From Amphibalanus amphitrite (Eukaryota; Arthropoda; Thecostraca; Balanomorpha; Balanidae), in contig NW_024882026.1 in the NCBI RefSeq assembly GCF_019059575.1, positions 248,001 to 312,000 on the forward strand: a DNA stretch of 64,000 nucleotides, read 5' to 3'. A program made the translations under genes and the position numbers. The notes under the pieces are model-generated. The model was given only the letters and a program-made list of their open reading frames with translations. It searched no databases and was not told the origin of the DNA. This document shows positions 12,848-23,031 of the stretch, one piece after another (the stretch's first letter is position 1; each line of letters opens with the position of its first letter).

Positions 12848-13148
12848 CAGGGCTGCGGAGTCGGAGTCGGAGTCGGAGTCGGAGTCGGTCGGAGTCGACA
12901 GTTGTGACCGGAGTCGGAGTCGGAGTCGGAGTCGATTTTAGAAACCCGAGCCGGAGTCGGAGTCGGAGTCACCGAAAATCTGCCGACTCCGCAGCCCTGC
13001 TAGGTCTGCGGAGTCGGAGTCGGGAGTTGGAGTCGGTCGGAGTCGACAATTCTGCCCGGAGTCGGAGTCGGAGTCGGAGCTGGTTTTTGAAAGCCGGAGT
13101 CGGAGTCGGAGTCGGAGTCGCCGAAAATCCATCGACTCCGCAGCCCTG
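12848..13148. mobile_element. Two-unit hAT-like MITE built of GGAGTC hexamers
   Basis: Unit 1 is 12848-12999 and unit 2 is 13001-13148. Each starts with a form of CAGGGCTGCGGAGTCGG, carries runs of the hexamer GGAGTC, and ends CGACTCCGCAGCCCTG, so each has terminal inverted repeats. Unit 2's first bases (TAGGTCTGCGG) are slightly decayed. The pair is bounded by GTGGGAGG at 12840-12847 and 13149-13156, an 8-bp duplication as in hAT insertions, though that word is common in the surrounding minisatellite. No ORF. Confidence 0.8.
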
Positions 13149-13190
13149 GTGGGAGGATTGGAGGAGGGTGTGGGAGGGTTAGAAAAGGAG

Positions 13191-13665
13191 TGGTATCCGG
13201 CGCGGCAAGTCGGCAAACAGTGAACCGGTAGGGAGATACAAGGGACTTTGATGATTGCAAGGTTCATTATTGAGAGAGGGGGGAGAGAAAGTGACCCCAA
13301 TTTTAGAGAAGCGTAAATAAACGGTATGCGGCGTCAAGAAAAGTTGCGCCATTGCGAATGTCAAGCGTTATAAGATCTACATGCACACGCGGTTCCTCGT
13401 TACTTCTGACTGACCTTAGTTGGAGAGAAAGACACCATAATTTGGCAGCACCAGCTAACTCACCTAGCTGTCCCTCAACTCTGCACTCTGCAGCGGAGCT
13501 ACGGGACCGCCCGAGGGCACCGCTGGCCCACCTCTCTTTGAGCTCGGCGCCGCGCGCGCTGACCTGGTGGTGAGAGCTACGCGCACCGGGGTTTTTACGT
13601 GACCGGCAGCCATCGAGGTGGTCGTAAACGGAACAATGGCCACTTCAGAGCGGCTCTGGAGGGCC
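13191..13665. other. Non-coding stretch
   Basis: Unremarkable sequence, moderately GC-rich from 13480 to 13580. I see no gene or element end. Confidence 0.4.
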
Positions 13666-13669
13666 CAGC

Positions 13670-14060
13670 TGCCGGGGCGCGAGAGAGGATGGCTTGCAGC
13701 GGGCTGTCTTGACCGGGAATCTACCGGGCGGCGTACGATAGAGGATACCTTGCAGTAGGGACTGGTACGAAAGGAGCTATCTTGTAGCGGACACTGGAGT
13801 GCGAGAGGGATGTGCTGTAGTTGGTTGTCTTGACCGGGGAATCCAGCGGGTGGCGTGCGGGAGAGGACACCTTGTAGAGGTATGCCTTGACTACATAATC
13901 TATCGAACACGATGCTGCGATAGAGGCCACTTTGTAGGAGGTGGTACATTGGGAAAGAAGCTGCCTTATGCTGAGCCGTCTTGACCGGGGAATCTACCGA
14001 GCGGGGTGCGAGAGAGGATGTCTTGTGGCGTTCAGGATACGGCTGTCCTGAACCTGGCAA
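13670..14060. repeat. Degenerate minisatellite, GCGAGAGAGGAT..CTTG unit
   Basis: A phrase like GCGAGAGAGGATGTCTTGTGG recurs near 13679, 13735, 13765, 13800, 13858, 13916 and 14009. A second phrase, CTTGACCGGGGAATC, recurs three times. Spacing is irregular (about 30-90 bases), suggesting an old higher-order tandem array. The 198-codon minus-strand frame over it reflects repeat structure. Confidence 0.6.
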
Positions 14061-14608
14061 TTCGGGCCTGAGAGGTCAGCGGTGATGTGCAGAGGCGCGA
14101 AAGGTGCAGAGGCGCTGTAAATGGCCAGTGAATCCTGCGAGTGGGGTGCAAGGGCATGCTGTCCATAGTGGATTTGATTTGACTGAATGCACTGTGGGCA
14201 CCAGATTTATAGGATTGTGAAAATTTGAAGAATGAATAGCACTGTGACGACGGATAAGCAACGGCATTAATGAACTTCAAGGAACAAACATATTATTGGA
14301 ATGCCGAATTACTTTGGAACTAAGGCTGGAAACTATATTTTTTGGAAAGCTTCCCTGCATATCTGAGCAGCTGGTGTAACAGACACAAATAACTCCATCA
14401 CCGCATTGATGTGAGGCTTCCCTGTCCCCGAGAATCCTTGCAAAGTTCGGCCCGTGCCGATTGCCGATGGCAGAAAATAGCTACCACGATCCCTGACCAC
14501 GATCCCCACGACCGACGGAAAAATCATACCCTTGAGCTAAAGTTAGCACTCAGCAAGATAACGTTCTATAATTAGGTTTAATTCAAGATATTGCTGAGAA
14601 TTTTGGTA
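14061..14608. other. Non-coding stretch
   Basis: No gene, repeat or element end recognised. Confidence 0.4.
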
Positions 14609-14800
14609 CAGAGGCCAGTTTTACCAACAGAAAAATAGCCGCCTGCCGGATTTTTTTTTTTTTGCCTAAAGGTTGCCTCACATAACGCTATGGGCGCGCA
14701 AGTGGATAGGGCTTTACCGTTTACGCGCCCTACGTGAAGCGGCCTTTAGGCAAAACATTCCGACAGGCAGCTATTTTTCTGTTGGTAAAACTGGCCTCTG
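14609..14800. mobile_element. MITE with about 40-bp inverted ends (CAGAGGCCAG)
   Basis: The left end CAGAGGCCAGTTTTACCAAC is matched exactly by the reverse complement of the right end, and similarity continues about 40 bases through AGAAAAATAGC. The core holds a second inverted pair, GCCTAAAGG and CCTTTAGGC. GGTA lies directly outside both ends and may be a 4-bp target duplication; an 8-bp one is not seen. Superfamily unassigned. Confidence 0.75.
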
Positions 14801-17250
14801 GGTAAATAAACCGGATTTTGTATCGATTTCATACTCTTGAAACTTGACAGCAATTTTTCAAGCTCTTACCTACCTATTGCTCGCGCTAGGTTTCGAAACT
14901 GGTCTAAACCAAGGCCATAGGCTTACTTTGGGCTAAGCTTTGGCGCTGTCCGTTTCTACAACAGTTCAACGTTCCGTTTGAATCGTTATTGCCGCGCAAA
15001 GTTGAATGATGCATTAACCGGCGTCTCATGCATTTATCAATTCATGTATTCGCTAACATGTTCATTGTAATTGTGTGACATGCTCACGACCTTGTTTAAG
15101 TTGCCAGTGTACGTACCTGTGTCCACCATCGTTACCTTTCATTTTGTTTTTCAAATATTGTTACCAAACTTTTCCGACTCCGCGCATGTTTTCTATTGTG
15201 CCAACATGTGACTTCTTAACGTACGGTGAACTGGCGCTTTACAAAGCAAGCGAAGTTGTAAGCGGCACGTTTCGAAGCAGCACCGTTACGAGCTTGAAAG
15301 GACCATTTCTACTGAATGTTATTGTGCCGAATGTGTTTGGTGATTGCGTTTCGTAGTGTCGCGTCGACTTAAAGGCGGCAGTCGCCACCTATGAACATGA
15401 CAGTTATGCTGCCGTCAGTTTAAATAATCGCTTTTGGGTTTTTTTGTGCCCTTTTATAGTTTGTTATTTGCAGGATGAGTTATGGATAAGCGGTGTACGA
15501 GTCGATGGTGTGAACAGCAGTCACTTTAATTGTTTGCATTAGCGCTTACACTAATCATATAGACTTCATTACCAAAAGGAAAACAAAACTGCGAATTTCG
15601 AACGATGCCAAATTATGGGGCAACGTTCTTTCACCACTTTATACCAATCTCGCTGGTTATGCTGTCTGCTGCAGCCTGCATTGATGCTTGATTTTTACAA
15701 TCATACCGGGATTTCCTGAGAACGCTAAGACCATTGGCGAGACTTGCCCCCGCGAGAGTACTTTGTCGTTTGGTGCCCGGCTCGTTTGGAAGAGGAAATT
15801 ACCTATGTCTGGGAAAATGCAATGCTGAGAAAACAACAAATTAACCATCCTGCACTTGAATTTAATTGCAGTCTGGAATTGAGTAGTATTCAGCGATACA
15901 GCTTTATTTATTATTTATGTATGTCCCAGAAACATTTCGTTAATGCAACGGTGTTTGGTTGATCATAAGCTGGGGTGATTTCAAAACGTGTCTTAGCATT
16001 TAGAAGCGCTTTCCAACCAAATTTAACACAATTGTTCTGTGTTCAGTATTGTTAGGTTTCATTTAAAAAATCACACAATTGAATGTTGATTGGCTCACAC
16101 ATTAATGATTTTTTGAATCTAAGTTGCTTAGTCCCGACTGGCACCTCCAGAGCTGACCGAAGTCCTCTCCCATTCCTGACCGGGTGCTGACTTCAGCAGT
16201 ACCTAACTACAAAAAGGGAAACAGTAGATCCAGGTTTTCACGAGTTGCCCTGAGGCAGTCGGCAAGTGCACAGACTCTGACTCATGAACTCAGAACCAGG
16301 GACTCCCCCGATGTTCGCCGGGCCGAGCGGGGATAGTACCCACCCCTCAGAAGTGTATAATGTGACTGCATAGTGCATATGCAACATTCCCTGATTGACG
16401 TCAAGCTTGACAGTGTGGCTGGCAGCGAAGCCAGGGATATCCCCCTGTCTCTTGAAGTTGATTGAAGTCGTTAGAGATGTTTTCTGAGTGAAGTGCGCTG
16501 CAAGTGTTTTGTTGGTGCTTCTTAGTTCAAACGTTTCTGCTTTCGTCCAGTTATGTTACAAATGTCGTTTTCAACATGGCAAATTGCAAGAAATGCGGAC
16601 ATTTTTGGTGTAGGCCGAATGCGCTAAAAAAATGGGTGCACACTGCACAATATAATAAATATATGAAGAATATTGCAGTGAAATAACCTTGTACGATCTC
16701 AACCCTATGAGCTGTCATGAATTATTTTACTTTTTTTTTGCAACGCTTGGCGCTATTGAAATCAGTTTAACATTTCAGCTTAACCCATTTAAAACGCTAA
16801 CTGGATCTCATATGCTCACTAAACCATATTGCAACATGTTACGCCCATCGCCGTATGCAAACGCCGCCGTAACTTTCGCGAGCGAAACACGACTCCAACG
16901 TACGATTTATTCGCCAACTTCGGGAGGCGTCCGACCTTCGTAAAGTTTGAGACGTTAAAGTTCGTGACTGTCGTGCATCCTCAGCCGAAATGATGTTGAA
17001 ACAAATGTGGCGAAGTTGGGATCTATAGGACCAGATGGAAAGCTGTGTAGGTCATCCCTGAAGACTTGTAAAGTATATGTTCTTCTCACGATGTCAGCTG
17101 AATGGCATGGCTCAGAAAACATCAACTGGGAGCTACAAGGTCATTTGTCCAATGAAGGTAAAATCTGGGTGAAATATTGATTTAGAAGGTTTACATTCTC
17201 TGACTTTGGCTCTCGACTTCAAGTACATTTTCCCTCAGCGTAAAAAATCC
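14801..17250. other. Non-coding stretch
   Basis: No convincing coding, RNA gene or transposon ends. Open frames are short and lack domains. Sequence is moderately AT-rich. Confidence 0.45.
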
Positions 17251-17254
17251 AAGA

Positions 17255-17515
17255 TACCCGATCTACGATCGTAGATCTGGATCGGGTATCATTGATCCTT
17301 GATGCCCAATGTTATAGATCCCAGATCGTAATTATCTGACAGATCCGGGATCCTGGATCCTGGGTGACAGATCCTATGGTCCTGATCTCAAATCCAGGAT
17401 CTGACGTCCAATATTTCAGACTTCAGATGCCAGATCCTTGATTATCGACCCCGGATCCTTGTTCAAAGATATCCTCTCCCAGATCCCCACCCTGGATCTC
17501 TGATCTTTCATTCCC
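17255..17515. repeat. GATC/GGATC-rich simple repeat
   Basis: Words such as CAGATCC, GGATCCTGG and CCAGATC recur at irregular 8-20 base spacing, giving many GATC sites in about 260 bases. The array is too irregular to define a unit. Confidence 0.6.
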
Positions 17516-17519
17516 CACC

Positions 17520-18033
17520 CCAGTCAGAGCGGTTTCAACTCCGACTCTTCTCGCAAACGCTCTGCGATCGTCCGCTCGGACACGTATTGATTGTGACCGA
17601 GCTATCGACTGCGACGGTGCTGGCGGCGAAGCCCGGCGTCAGACTGACTCGAGTCATATGCGCCACGTTTGTCGCCAGTGCGCTAGTGATGTATGTAAGG
17701 CCGCGGTGGCACTGGCTACGTGGCATGGTAGCATGGCATGTCGTCTGGGAGGCCCGGAACGGTTGGTGGCGATGACACGATGGCACGCAATCGTCGAACT
17801 TGATGAAGTGGTGGTTCGCCGGTTGTTAAAATGTGGAGGTGCAACTTTTCTTCGAAAGACTGAAGCCTGTCACTAGGTTTTCAATATTTGGCCATGTAGC
17901 GATGTTGCTCCGCTAAATGCGAAAGCGTTGAAATCGGCACTATAAATCAGCTAGACTCTAACAGCTAGACTAGACAGCTAACTCCAAGCACCTATGACCA
18001 TTGCTGTCTGTCTGGCTGTCCATGAAAATCAAA
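17520..18033. other. Non-coding stretch
   Basis: A GC-richer patch with short frames on both strands. No domain or element end seen. Confidence 0.4.
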
Positions 18034-18446
18034 CCAGCCCGCAGTGGCGGCGGAAGCGGGGGGGCAGCGGGGGCACGGCGCCCCCCCATCTTCCAGGGTG
18101 GGGGTGCAAACATATCTTTTTGCCCCCCCAAATTGTTATCGACGAAGTACCACAATACTTCCATACTACGTCATGAACATATGCCAGTTTGGCTGAGTAC
18201 CTTTTTAAGTTAATAGAGCGAGTAATTTGGAATGGATTGATATTGTTGACAATGTCGTCGTACATATTTTGATCACATTGGCTAGCATTTTGCAGTGCGA
18301 GTGTTACCAACCAAAAAGGTTTGCAATAGCCAATAATTGGCTAACTTTAATGACGTCATTGGTTTAAAGGAAGCAAGTTGTTCAACGCGAACAACAGTCA
18401 CGGTGACAGCCACAGCGTGCTACACGTATTTGAACTGGACTTGCCG

Positions 18447-18615
18447 CAGTGGCGCGGGAACCAGAGGGGCGGTTCCCGGGAACCGGCTGGAGGGGCTAGC
18501 GGGGGCTGAGCCCCTCCAACTTTTCGGCGGGGGGAGGGCTCGTAATGTAGGTATTTGAGACCCTCCAACCGGAGGAATCGAAATCGGAAATCTACCAACA
18601 TAATTTCATAGATTT
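18447..18615 (+). mobile_element. CAGTGGCGCGGGAACC module inside the composite element
   Basis: It starts CAGTGGCGCGGGAACC and stays alignable to about 18615 with the complement of 63725-63879, sharing phrases such as GGGGGCTGAGCCCC, CTCGTAATGTA and AATTTCATAGATT. Its far end is not evident, and no 8-bp duplication of the preceding ACTTGCCG was found downstream. Confidence 0.6.
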
Positions 18616-18894
18616 ATTACCTTTTCGAAATGTTAACCAGAAACAACCTTCATTATGGAGCGTTCTAACGCAGAAGACTGTGACAACATGTAAGCACATA
18701 TTCATTCTCTAAATATCATACATTTCCACCAAACGCCCTCCACACATAATGCTCAGAAATCAAGCAGCTATCTACGAGCTACCGGTAACCGGAAGAGTAG
18801 GACGGAACGCGAGTGGCCCGGCATGCGGACGTCACAGAAGCGCGTCTGAGCGTGCCACAGGCCTTTCCCCGCGACTCTGCCAGACGCCAGCCGG

Positions 18895-19353
18895 CATAGA
18901 CTCGTGAGCCGGGGGGCAGCATGGGGGTAGCCTGCCCCCACAACTCTGGGGCCGTGGGGGGCGCAGGCGCTGCCCCCACAAAGTTTCATAGGGCCAGGAA
19001 CCGTCGGGGCAGCTTGTCCTCCCTATATTAGCGGCCGTGGGCCTCAAAGAAAAGCTGAATGGAAGACAATACCTATTTAAGTAAAAAAATCCCCCTCTAT
19101 ACCTGATTTGACAGCTCATGTGTGAAAGCTTTAAACGTTTATTCCAAGTTACCAAAAAGGTAGTTCCTTGACTCAGATGAGACGGGATATCTCACTATTT
19201 GCAAATGTTTTCGTTTCGATTTTTCGTTGTAAAGGCCAAGGGGTGAAAAATAAGTGGCCTAAAACCGGTGAGAAAACTAGATTTGGGGGTACCATAGGTT
19301 CCGGGAAGGATCAGGTGTGCCCCCCCATCCCAAAATACCTTCCGCCGCCTCTG
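18895..19353 (-). mobile_element. Module shared with 37924-38176 and 63289-63724
   Basis: In reverse orientation it shares with the other two copies the core GGTACCCCCAAATCTAG followed by CTCACCGGTTTTAGGCC, and the phrases CCCACGGCC and GTGGGGGC. The inner end CATAGACTCGTGAGCCGG corresponds to the CATAGGCGCGGGAGCC end of the stand-alone copy. CCAGCCGG just left of it differs by one base from the CCAGCCCG on the right, so it may once have inserted alone. Confidence 0.65.
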
Positions 19354-20386
19354 CCAGCCCGAACATCTTCATCAGGCTTCTTCCTATACAAACACTTCAA
19401 ACAAAACTCCTGCACAAGAGCGCCGTCGCTTAGTGCGATATATAACCCGGCTTTACTGACCTCAGCCATACCATCAGTTTCACTGGGCCTGAAGATGAGC
19501 CCTGTCCTGGATGACGGGTCCATAGGGCTAGAATCTAGATGATGTCGTACGGCGATGTCGTGGTTCTAAGCAGACTTGTAAGCGATTCAACTCTGATTGA
19601 ATCGATTCTCATGAATCGCTTGAAAATGCCGACTCACTGTGATTGAGTCGGTTGAATCACCTCTTGTCACCATATGAACCCTGATTGAATCGGTCACACA
19701 TGGCAACTGCAAGTGATTGAATCGGCAACTCATCGATTCAAGTTGATTGAATTAACAAAATGATTCAATCACCATGTGCTGGAAATTTAAGTTATGACCA
19801 TATTTAGTACTATATTATGTACAAATATATGTGGCATTTGCATCATAGTCACACACAATGCACTGCAAAATTTTTAGGCATTTTGTCAGTATTATAAATG
19901 CGCACAGCTATCATTATTGAAAAAAAAAATTTTGCTTTAAGTTTTTAATCAAACTGTAAACACAAATTATACATAAATGTCAGTGCATGTAGATGAAAAA
20001 ATGAATGTAATGTTTCTTTCCATTGCCCTAAAATCAGTATAGTAATCAAGTTAACAGTAGCAGTAAGCAGGCGCACATTGCTCAACACACATGTTTTAGA
20101 TATCATGTTAATCTTTATATTTTCAATACCCTGTTTCATCAGGACATTTGTGAGTAAGCAAAACATATTGATGAATACACAATGCATGTTTACATTATAA
20201 TTTGGTAACCTTAGTTACTGATTTGATTTTGGGCTAAGGGTCATAAATTGCTTGATCTAACTCATGGTCTTCTCACTCACTTTACATTTCCCAGCAGAAT
20301 CAGCGTTTACCTTTCACCGTAAATAATTGGAATACCTTGGCTTATGAGCGTTGATGGATCTGTCACATATTGCCGTGGTGGCTCCC

Positions 20387-20399
20387 AATTACACAAAAG
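20387..20399. repeat. LINE target-site duplication, left copy
   Basis: AATTACACAAAAG, 13 bp, identical to 27027-27039. It defines the 5' boundary of the LINE. Confidence 0.85.
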
Positions 20400-21232
20400 C
20401 CCCGCAGGGGGTTGGCAGTGGCCTGGGTCGCTGTTGGACTGGGCTCCTTGGGCCCTCGCCCCGCGGCGGTCCTGGCCTCGGCCAGCAAGGGGAGTAGCGC
20501 CCCCTCGGCCCCAGCTTGACCCATGCTTGCTTACGATTTGCTTTTGATCACTGAATGGACAGATGGTACGGCCCGACTTTTCTTGGTTTCCGTGGTTTTG
20601 TTTCTCTTGAGCGTTCTTTGTTTGCTTTTGCTTTGCTTCTCACCGGATGTCCGCGTTTCGTTCGATCACAGCTTTCTGATTCCTTTCCCCCTTTTTTTTT
20701 TCGTTGTTTTTTGCACCCGCAGGAACACAGCCGAGTTGGGCTAGTGTAAGGGGAGTGGCGTCCCCTCGGGTACCAGCCGGTTTTACTAGGCTAGGCGAGC
20801 CGACCCGTACCCCAGGACAACGGGATCCTGGAGGTTGAGCCCCCCACCGTGCGGAGCCAGTCGCGGTGGCTGGGCAACACGCCTCTTTGGCCCTGAGTTC
20901 TGTAAGGGCGGGACACTCAGTGGGGCGCCGCACTTGAGGAGCCATTCCCAGTCGTGATGCCGCCGGGGGTGGTGTCGGAGAGGTGTCGCCGGCGGGGTTC
21001 GGGCACCTGTGCTCGTCCTCCGTCGGTGGGACTGATCTGTCGCTGCCCCTGGCGGTGACTCGGCGAGGCGTCAAGGGAGGAGGCGGTATCCGACCGTGGG
21101 GGGTGGTGAGTCTCTCTCTCCCCCTCGGAAGGTGCCGCCAAGTCCCGTACAGTCAGCTCGGCCGTCCCAGGCCTTGTAGCGGCGCCGTTGCGGAGCGTCG
21201 GCGGCCGAGCTGGCGGAGACCAACAGACTCGC
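20400..21232 (+). promoter_or_regulatory. LINE 5' UTR, presumed internal promoter
   Basis: LINEs of this type carry a promoter in the 5' UTR. It begins GC-rich, then has a T-rich block (about 20560-20720) ending in a pyrimidine tract and GCACCCGCAG, which resembles a 3' splice site. The self-complementary phrase AAGGGGAGTAGCGCCCCCT near 20488 recurs with two changes near 20748, so the two flank the T-rich block. Function is inferred. Confidence 0.5.
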
Positions 21233-22945
21233 ATGGATACCTTGACCAACCCCTCCTCCCCCTCTCTCACCAATCCCTCGGCTTCGGCCGATTCTCGCCC
21301 GCCGGCCTCGGCCGACGGGCGAACGTTGCACGTTCCAAGACCGAAAAATCCCAGAATCCTCATCTTCCGGAGCGCAGACAGGGAGCTGAGCTCCTTGTCG
21401 CCCTTCCAGCGAAAGGACGGTTGTGACCGGTTTGGCAGCATCGTCCGCTGCGACCGCATGCGGGACGGAGCACTTGAGGTGGAGTTCCGGAAGGGCGAAG
21501 AGGCGACGAATGCCTTAACTGCCACTCGATTCGTGTACTCGGAAGGACGTGCCTCCGGTCGGAAGCTCGTTTCTTTGCCGCTGACGGTGGAGCCACACCG
21601 CTCCAAGAACTCCTCTCGAGGAGTTATAAACTGCTTCGACTTGAGGAACGTGAGTGACGAGGACATCGCGGACGGGCTCTCGGAGTACGGCGTGACAGCC
21701 GCCCGCCGCATCCTCACGCGAAGAGGCACGGTCCCGACAAATAACATCATTCTGACATTTGACACCACCGACATGCCGAACGAGGTCCGTGTGGGGTACA
21801 TCAAGGTCCGCGTGCGCCCATACGTCCCGGCACCCATGCGCTGCTATCGGTGCCAGAGGTTCGGCCACACGAAGGACAACTGCCGGGGTAGACCCACATG
21901 CTCCAAGTGCGCTTCTCAGGACCACACTGACGATACGTGTGACTCGGAGACCCCTCGATGCGTCAACTGCGGAGAGGGGCAGAAACTGCACTCCGCATAT
22001 GACAGGTCCTGCCCTACATACGTCAAGGAGAAGGAGATTAACACCATCAAGGCTACCAGGAATCTGTCATTCAAAGAGGCCCGGGAGGTATATAACCAAA
22101 ATCACCCGAAGACCTCGTATGCCCAGAAGGTGAAAGTGACAAACGCTACCGATGCCTCCCAGATGAGCGTGGCACAGCTCGTGCAGCTTCTCAAAAGATT
22201 TGGCCTCACTGTCGTAGCCACTGGTGACTCCGCGGACTCTTCGGCGCCTGGTGCGCCGCCGAGTGACACAGAGCAGACTGCTCAAGAGTCAGTGTGGGGT
22301 CCACCCAGTCCCGCTCCAGCTGCGAGCGGTGAAGGAGACGATTGGACCGTCGTCCAGCGCCGGCAGGGTGGTCGGCGCCCCCCGGCGCAGGGTAAGGCGC
22401 CATCCACCCCGCCCCGCCCCCGACCGCCCACGGCGGTGCAGGAGGCTCTGCGGCGGGGAGAGGAGGAGAGGAGGGCACGAGAGGCGAGGAGGGCTCGCCT
22501 CGTTCAAAAGGCCATCGAGGCTAAGGAGGCCTCTGTTGCCGCCTCCGCCTCCGGGGGTGCCAATGCGGCTGTCGCCGCTGACACCCCGGAGACCCCTCAG
22601 GCGGGGACTCGGCCCATCATGGGTCCCCCGCCCCCTCCCTCGCTCTCGCAGCAGCGGCGGCCTCCGCCGTCGCTGCCAGACACACCTGTGTCAAGGACAC
22701 AGGCCGCCGCCCCGACATCCCCGTCGGGGCAGCCTCAGCCCCCTGCGGCTCCGGGGCGCCTTGCCAAACGGCAGACGCCCCCGAGCTGGTCGCCCTCGGA
22801 GGGTGACGCTCCTCGGGCGAAAAAGCCCCAGCAGGGCTTGAGTCACGCCCGATCTGCCTCCGCAGAAGGCAGACTCCACCGAGAGGGCTCGGGGCACCCC
22901 CGTATCCGCTACGGGGGAGCGCCTCTTCGGAAAAAGAGGACTTAG
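21233..22945 (+). CDS. LINE ORF1 protein (Gag-like nucleic-acid-binding, three zinc knuckles)
   Basis: A 570-residue protein from the first in-frame ATG; the frame is open about 15 codons further upstream but without an ATG. In LINEs, ORF1 protein coats the element RNA and forms the ribonucleoprotein with ORF2. The N-terminal third, around LIFRSADREL and VINCFDLRNV, is the conserved region preceding the knuckles in this group. Three knuckles follow: CYRCQRFGHTKDNC (204-217), CSKCASQDHTDDTC (223-236) and CVNC..H..C (243-260). Next is a conserved TRNLSFKEAREVYNQ segment. The C-terminal 250 residues are Pro-, Ala- and Arg-rich and probably disordered. It ends 86 bases before the usual point given for ORF2. 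No stops or frameshifts seen. Confidence 0.93.
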   Translation: MDTLTNPSSPSLTNPSASADSRPPASADGRTLHVPRPKNPRILIFRSADRELSSLSPFQRKDGCDRFGSIVRCDRMRDGALEVEFRKGEEATNALTATRFVYSEGRASGRKLVSLPLTVEPHRSKNSSRGVINCFDLRNVSDEDIADGLSEYGVTAARRILTRRGTVPTNNIILTFDTTDMPNEVRVGYIKVRVRPYVPAPMRCYRCQRFGHTKDNCRGRPTCSKCASQDHTDDTCDSETPRCVNCGEGQKLHSAYDRSCPTYVKEKEINTIKATRNLSFKEAREVYNQNHPKTSYAQKVKVTNATDASQMSVAQLVQLLKRFGLTVVATGDSADSSAPGAPPSDTEQTAQESVWGPPSPAPAASGEGDDWTVVQRRQGGRRPPAQGKAPSTPPRPRPPTAVQEALRRGEEERRAREARRARLVQKAIEAKEASVAASASGGANAAVAADTPETPQAGTRPIMGPPPPPSLSQQRRPPPSLPDTPVSRTQAAAPTSPSGQPQPPAAPGRLAKRQTPPSWSPSEGDAPRAKKPQQGLSHARSASAEGRLHREGSGHPRIRYGGAPLRKKRT

Positions 22946-23031
22946 TCTAGTCATTTACTCTAGTCATTTCCTCTTTTATCCTTTTATCTTTTTCGCGCTA
23001 TTGCGCTTTTTTACCAGGTGCGTTTCTCTCG
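22946..23031 (+). other. LINE inter-ORF region, pyrimidine-rich
   Basis: TCTAGTCATTT is present twice (around 22946-22970), then a pyrimidine tract leads to TTTTTTACCAG at about 23007-23017. The last stop in the ORF2 frame is TAG at 22948-22950. CTAGTC words occur again in the 3' UTR at about 26820-26850. A tract followed by AG resembles a splice acceptor. Confidence 0.55.

Larger units (their letters stand above)
18042..19353. mobile_element. Composite hAT-like element, CAGTGGCGGCGGAAG ends
   Basis: The left end CAGTGGCGGCGGAAG pairs with the right end, whose complement reads CAGAGGCGGCGGAAG (14 of 15). Both sides are flanked by CCAGCCCG (18034-18041 and 19354-19361), a perfect 8-bp duplication. 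Inside are two modules with their own hAT-like ends: one from 18447 and one at 18895-19353. There is no transposase frame, so it is non-autonomous. G-runs next to each terminus recall the other G-rich MITEs in the window. Confidence 0.8.

Noticed and set aside
12414-13182. Long Gly/Glu/Trp-rich and Ser/Arg-rich open frames
   Set aside because: They lie entirely on the G-rich minisatellite and the GGAGTC hexamer repeats; composition keeps stops out.
18887-18894. CCAGCCGG as the target duplication of a separate 18895-19353 insertion
   Set aside because: The 18034-18041 CCAGCCCG matches the right flank perfectly and its terminal repeat fits better, so the larger element is preferred; the near match is noted but not relied on.
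20917-21837. 306-codon minus-strand frame
   Set aside because: Antisense shadow of LINE ORF1 and its 5' UTR; no domain.
22930-22950. Minus-one frameshift at GGAAAAAGAGG fusing LINE ORF1 to ORF2
   Set aside because: ORF2 is in the minus-one frame, but that frame has a TAG at 22948-22950 directly after the A run.
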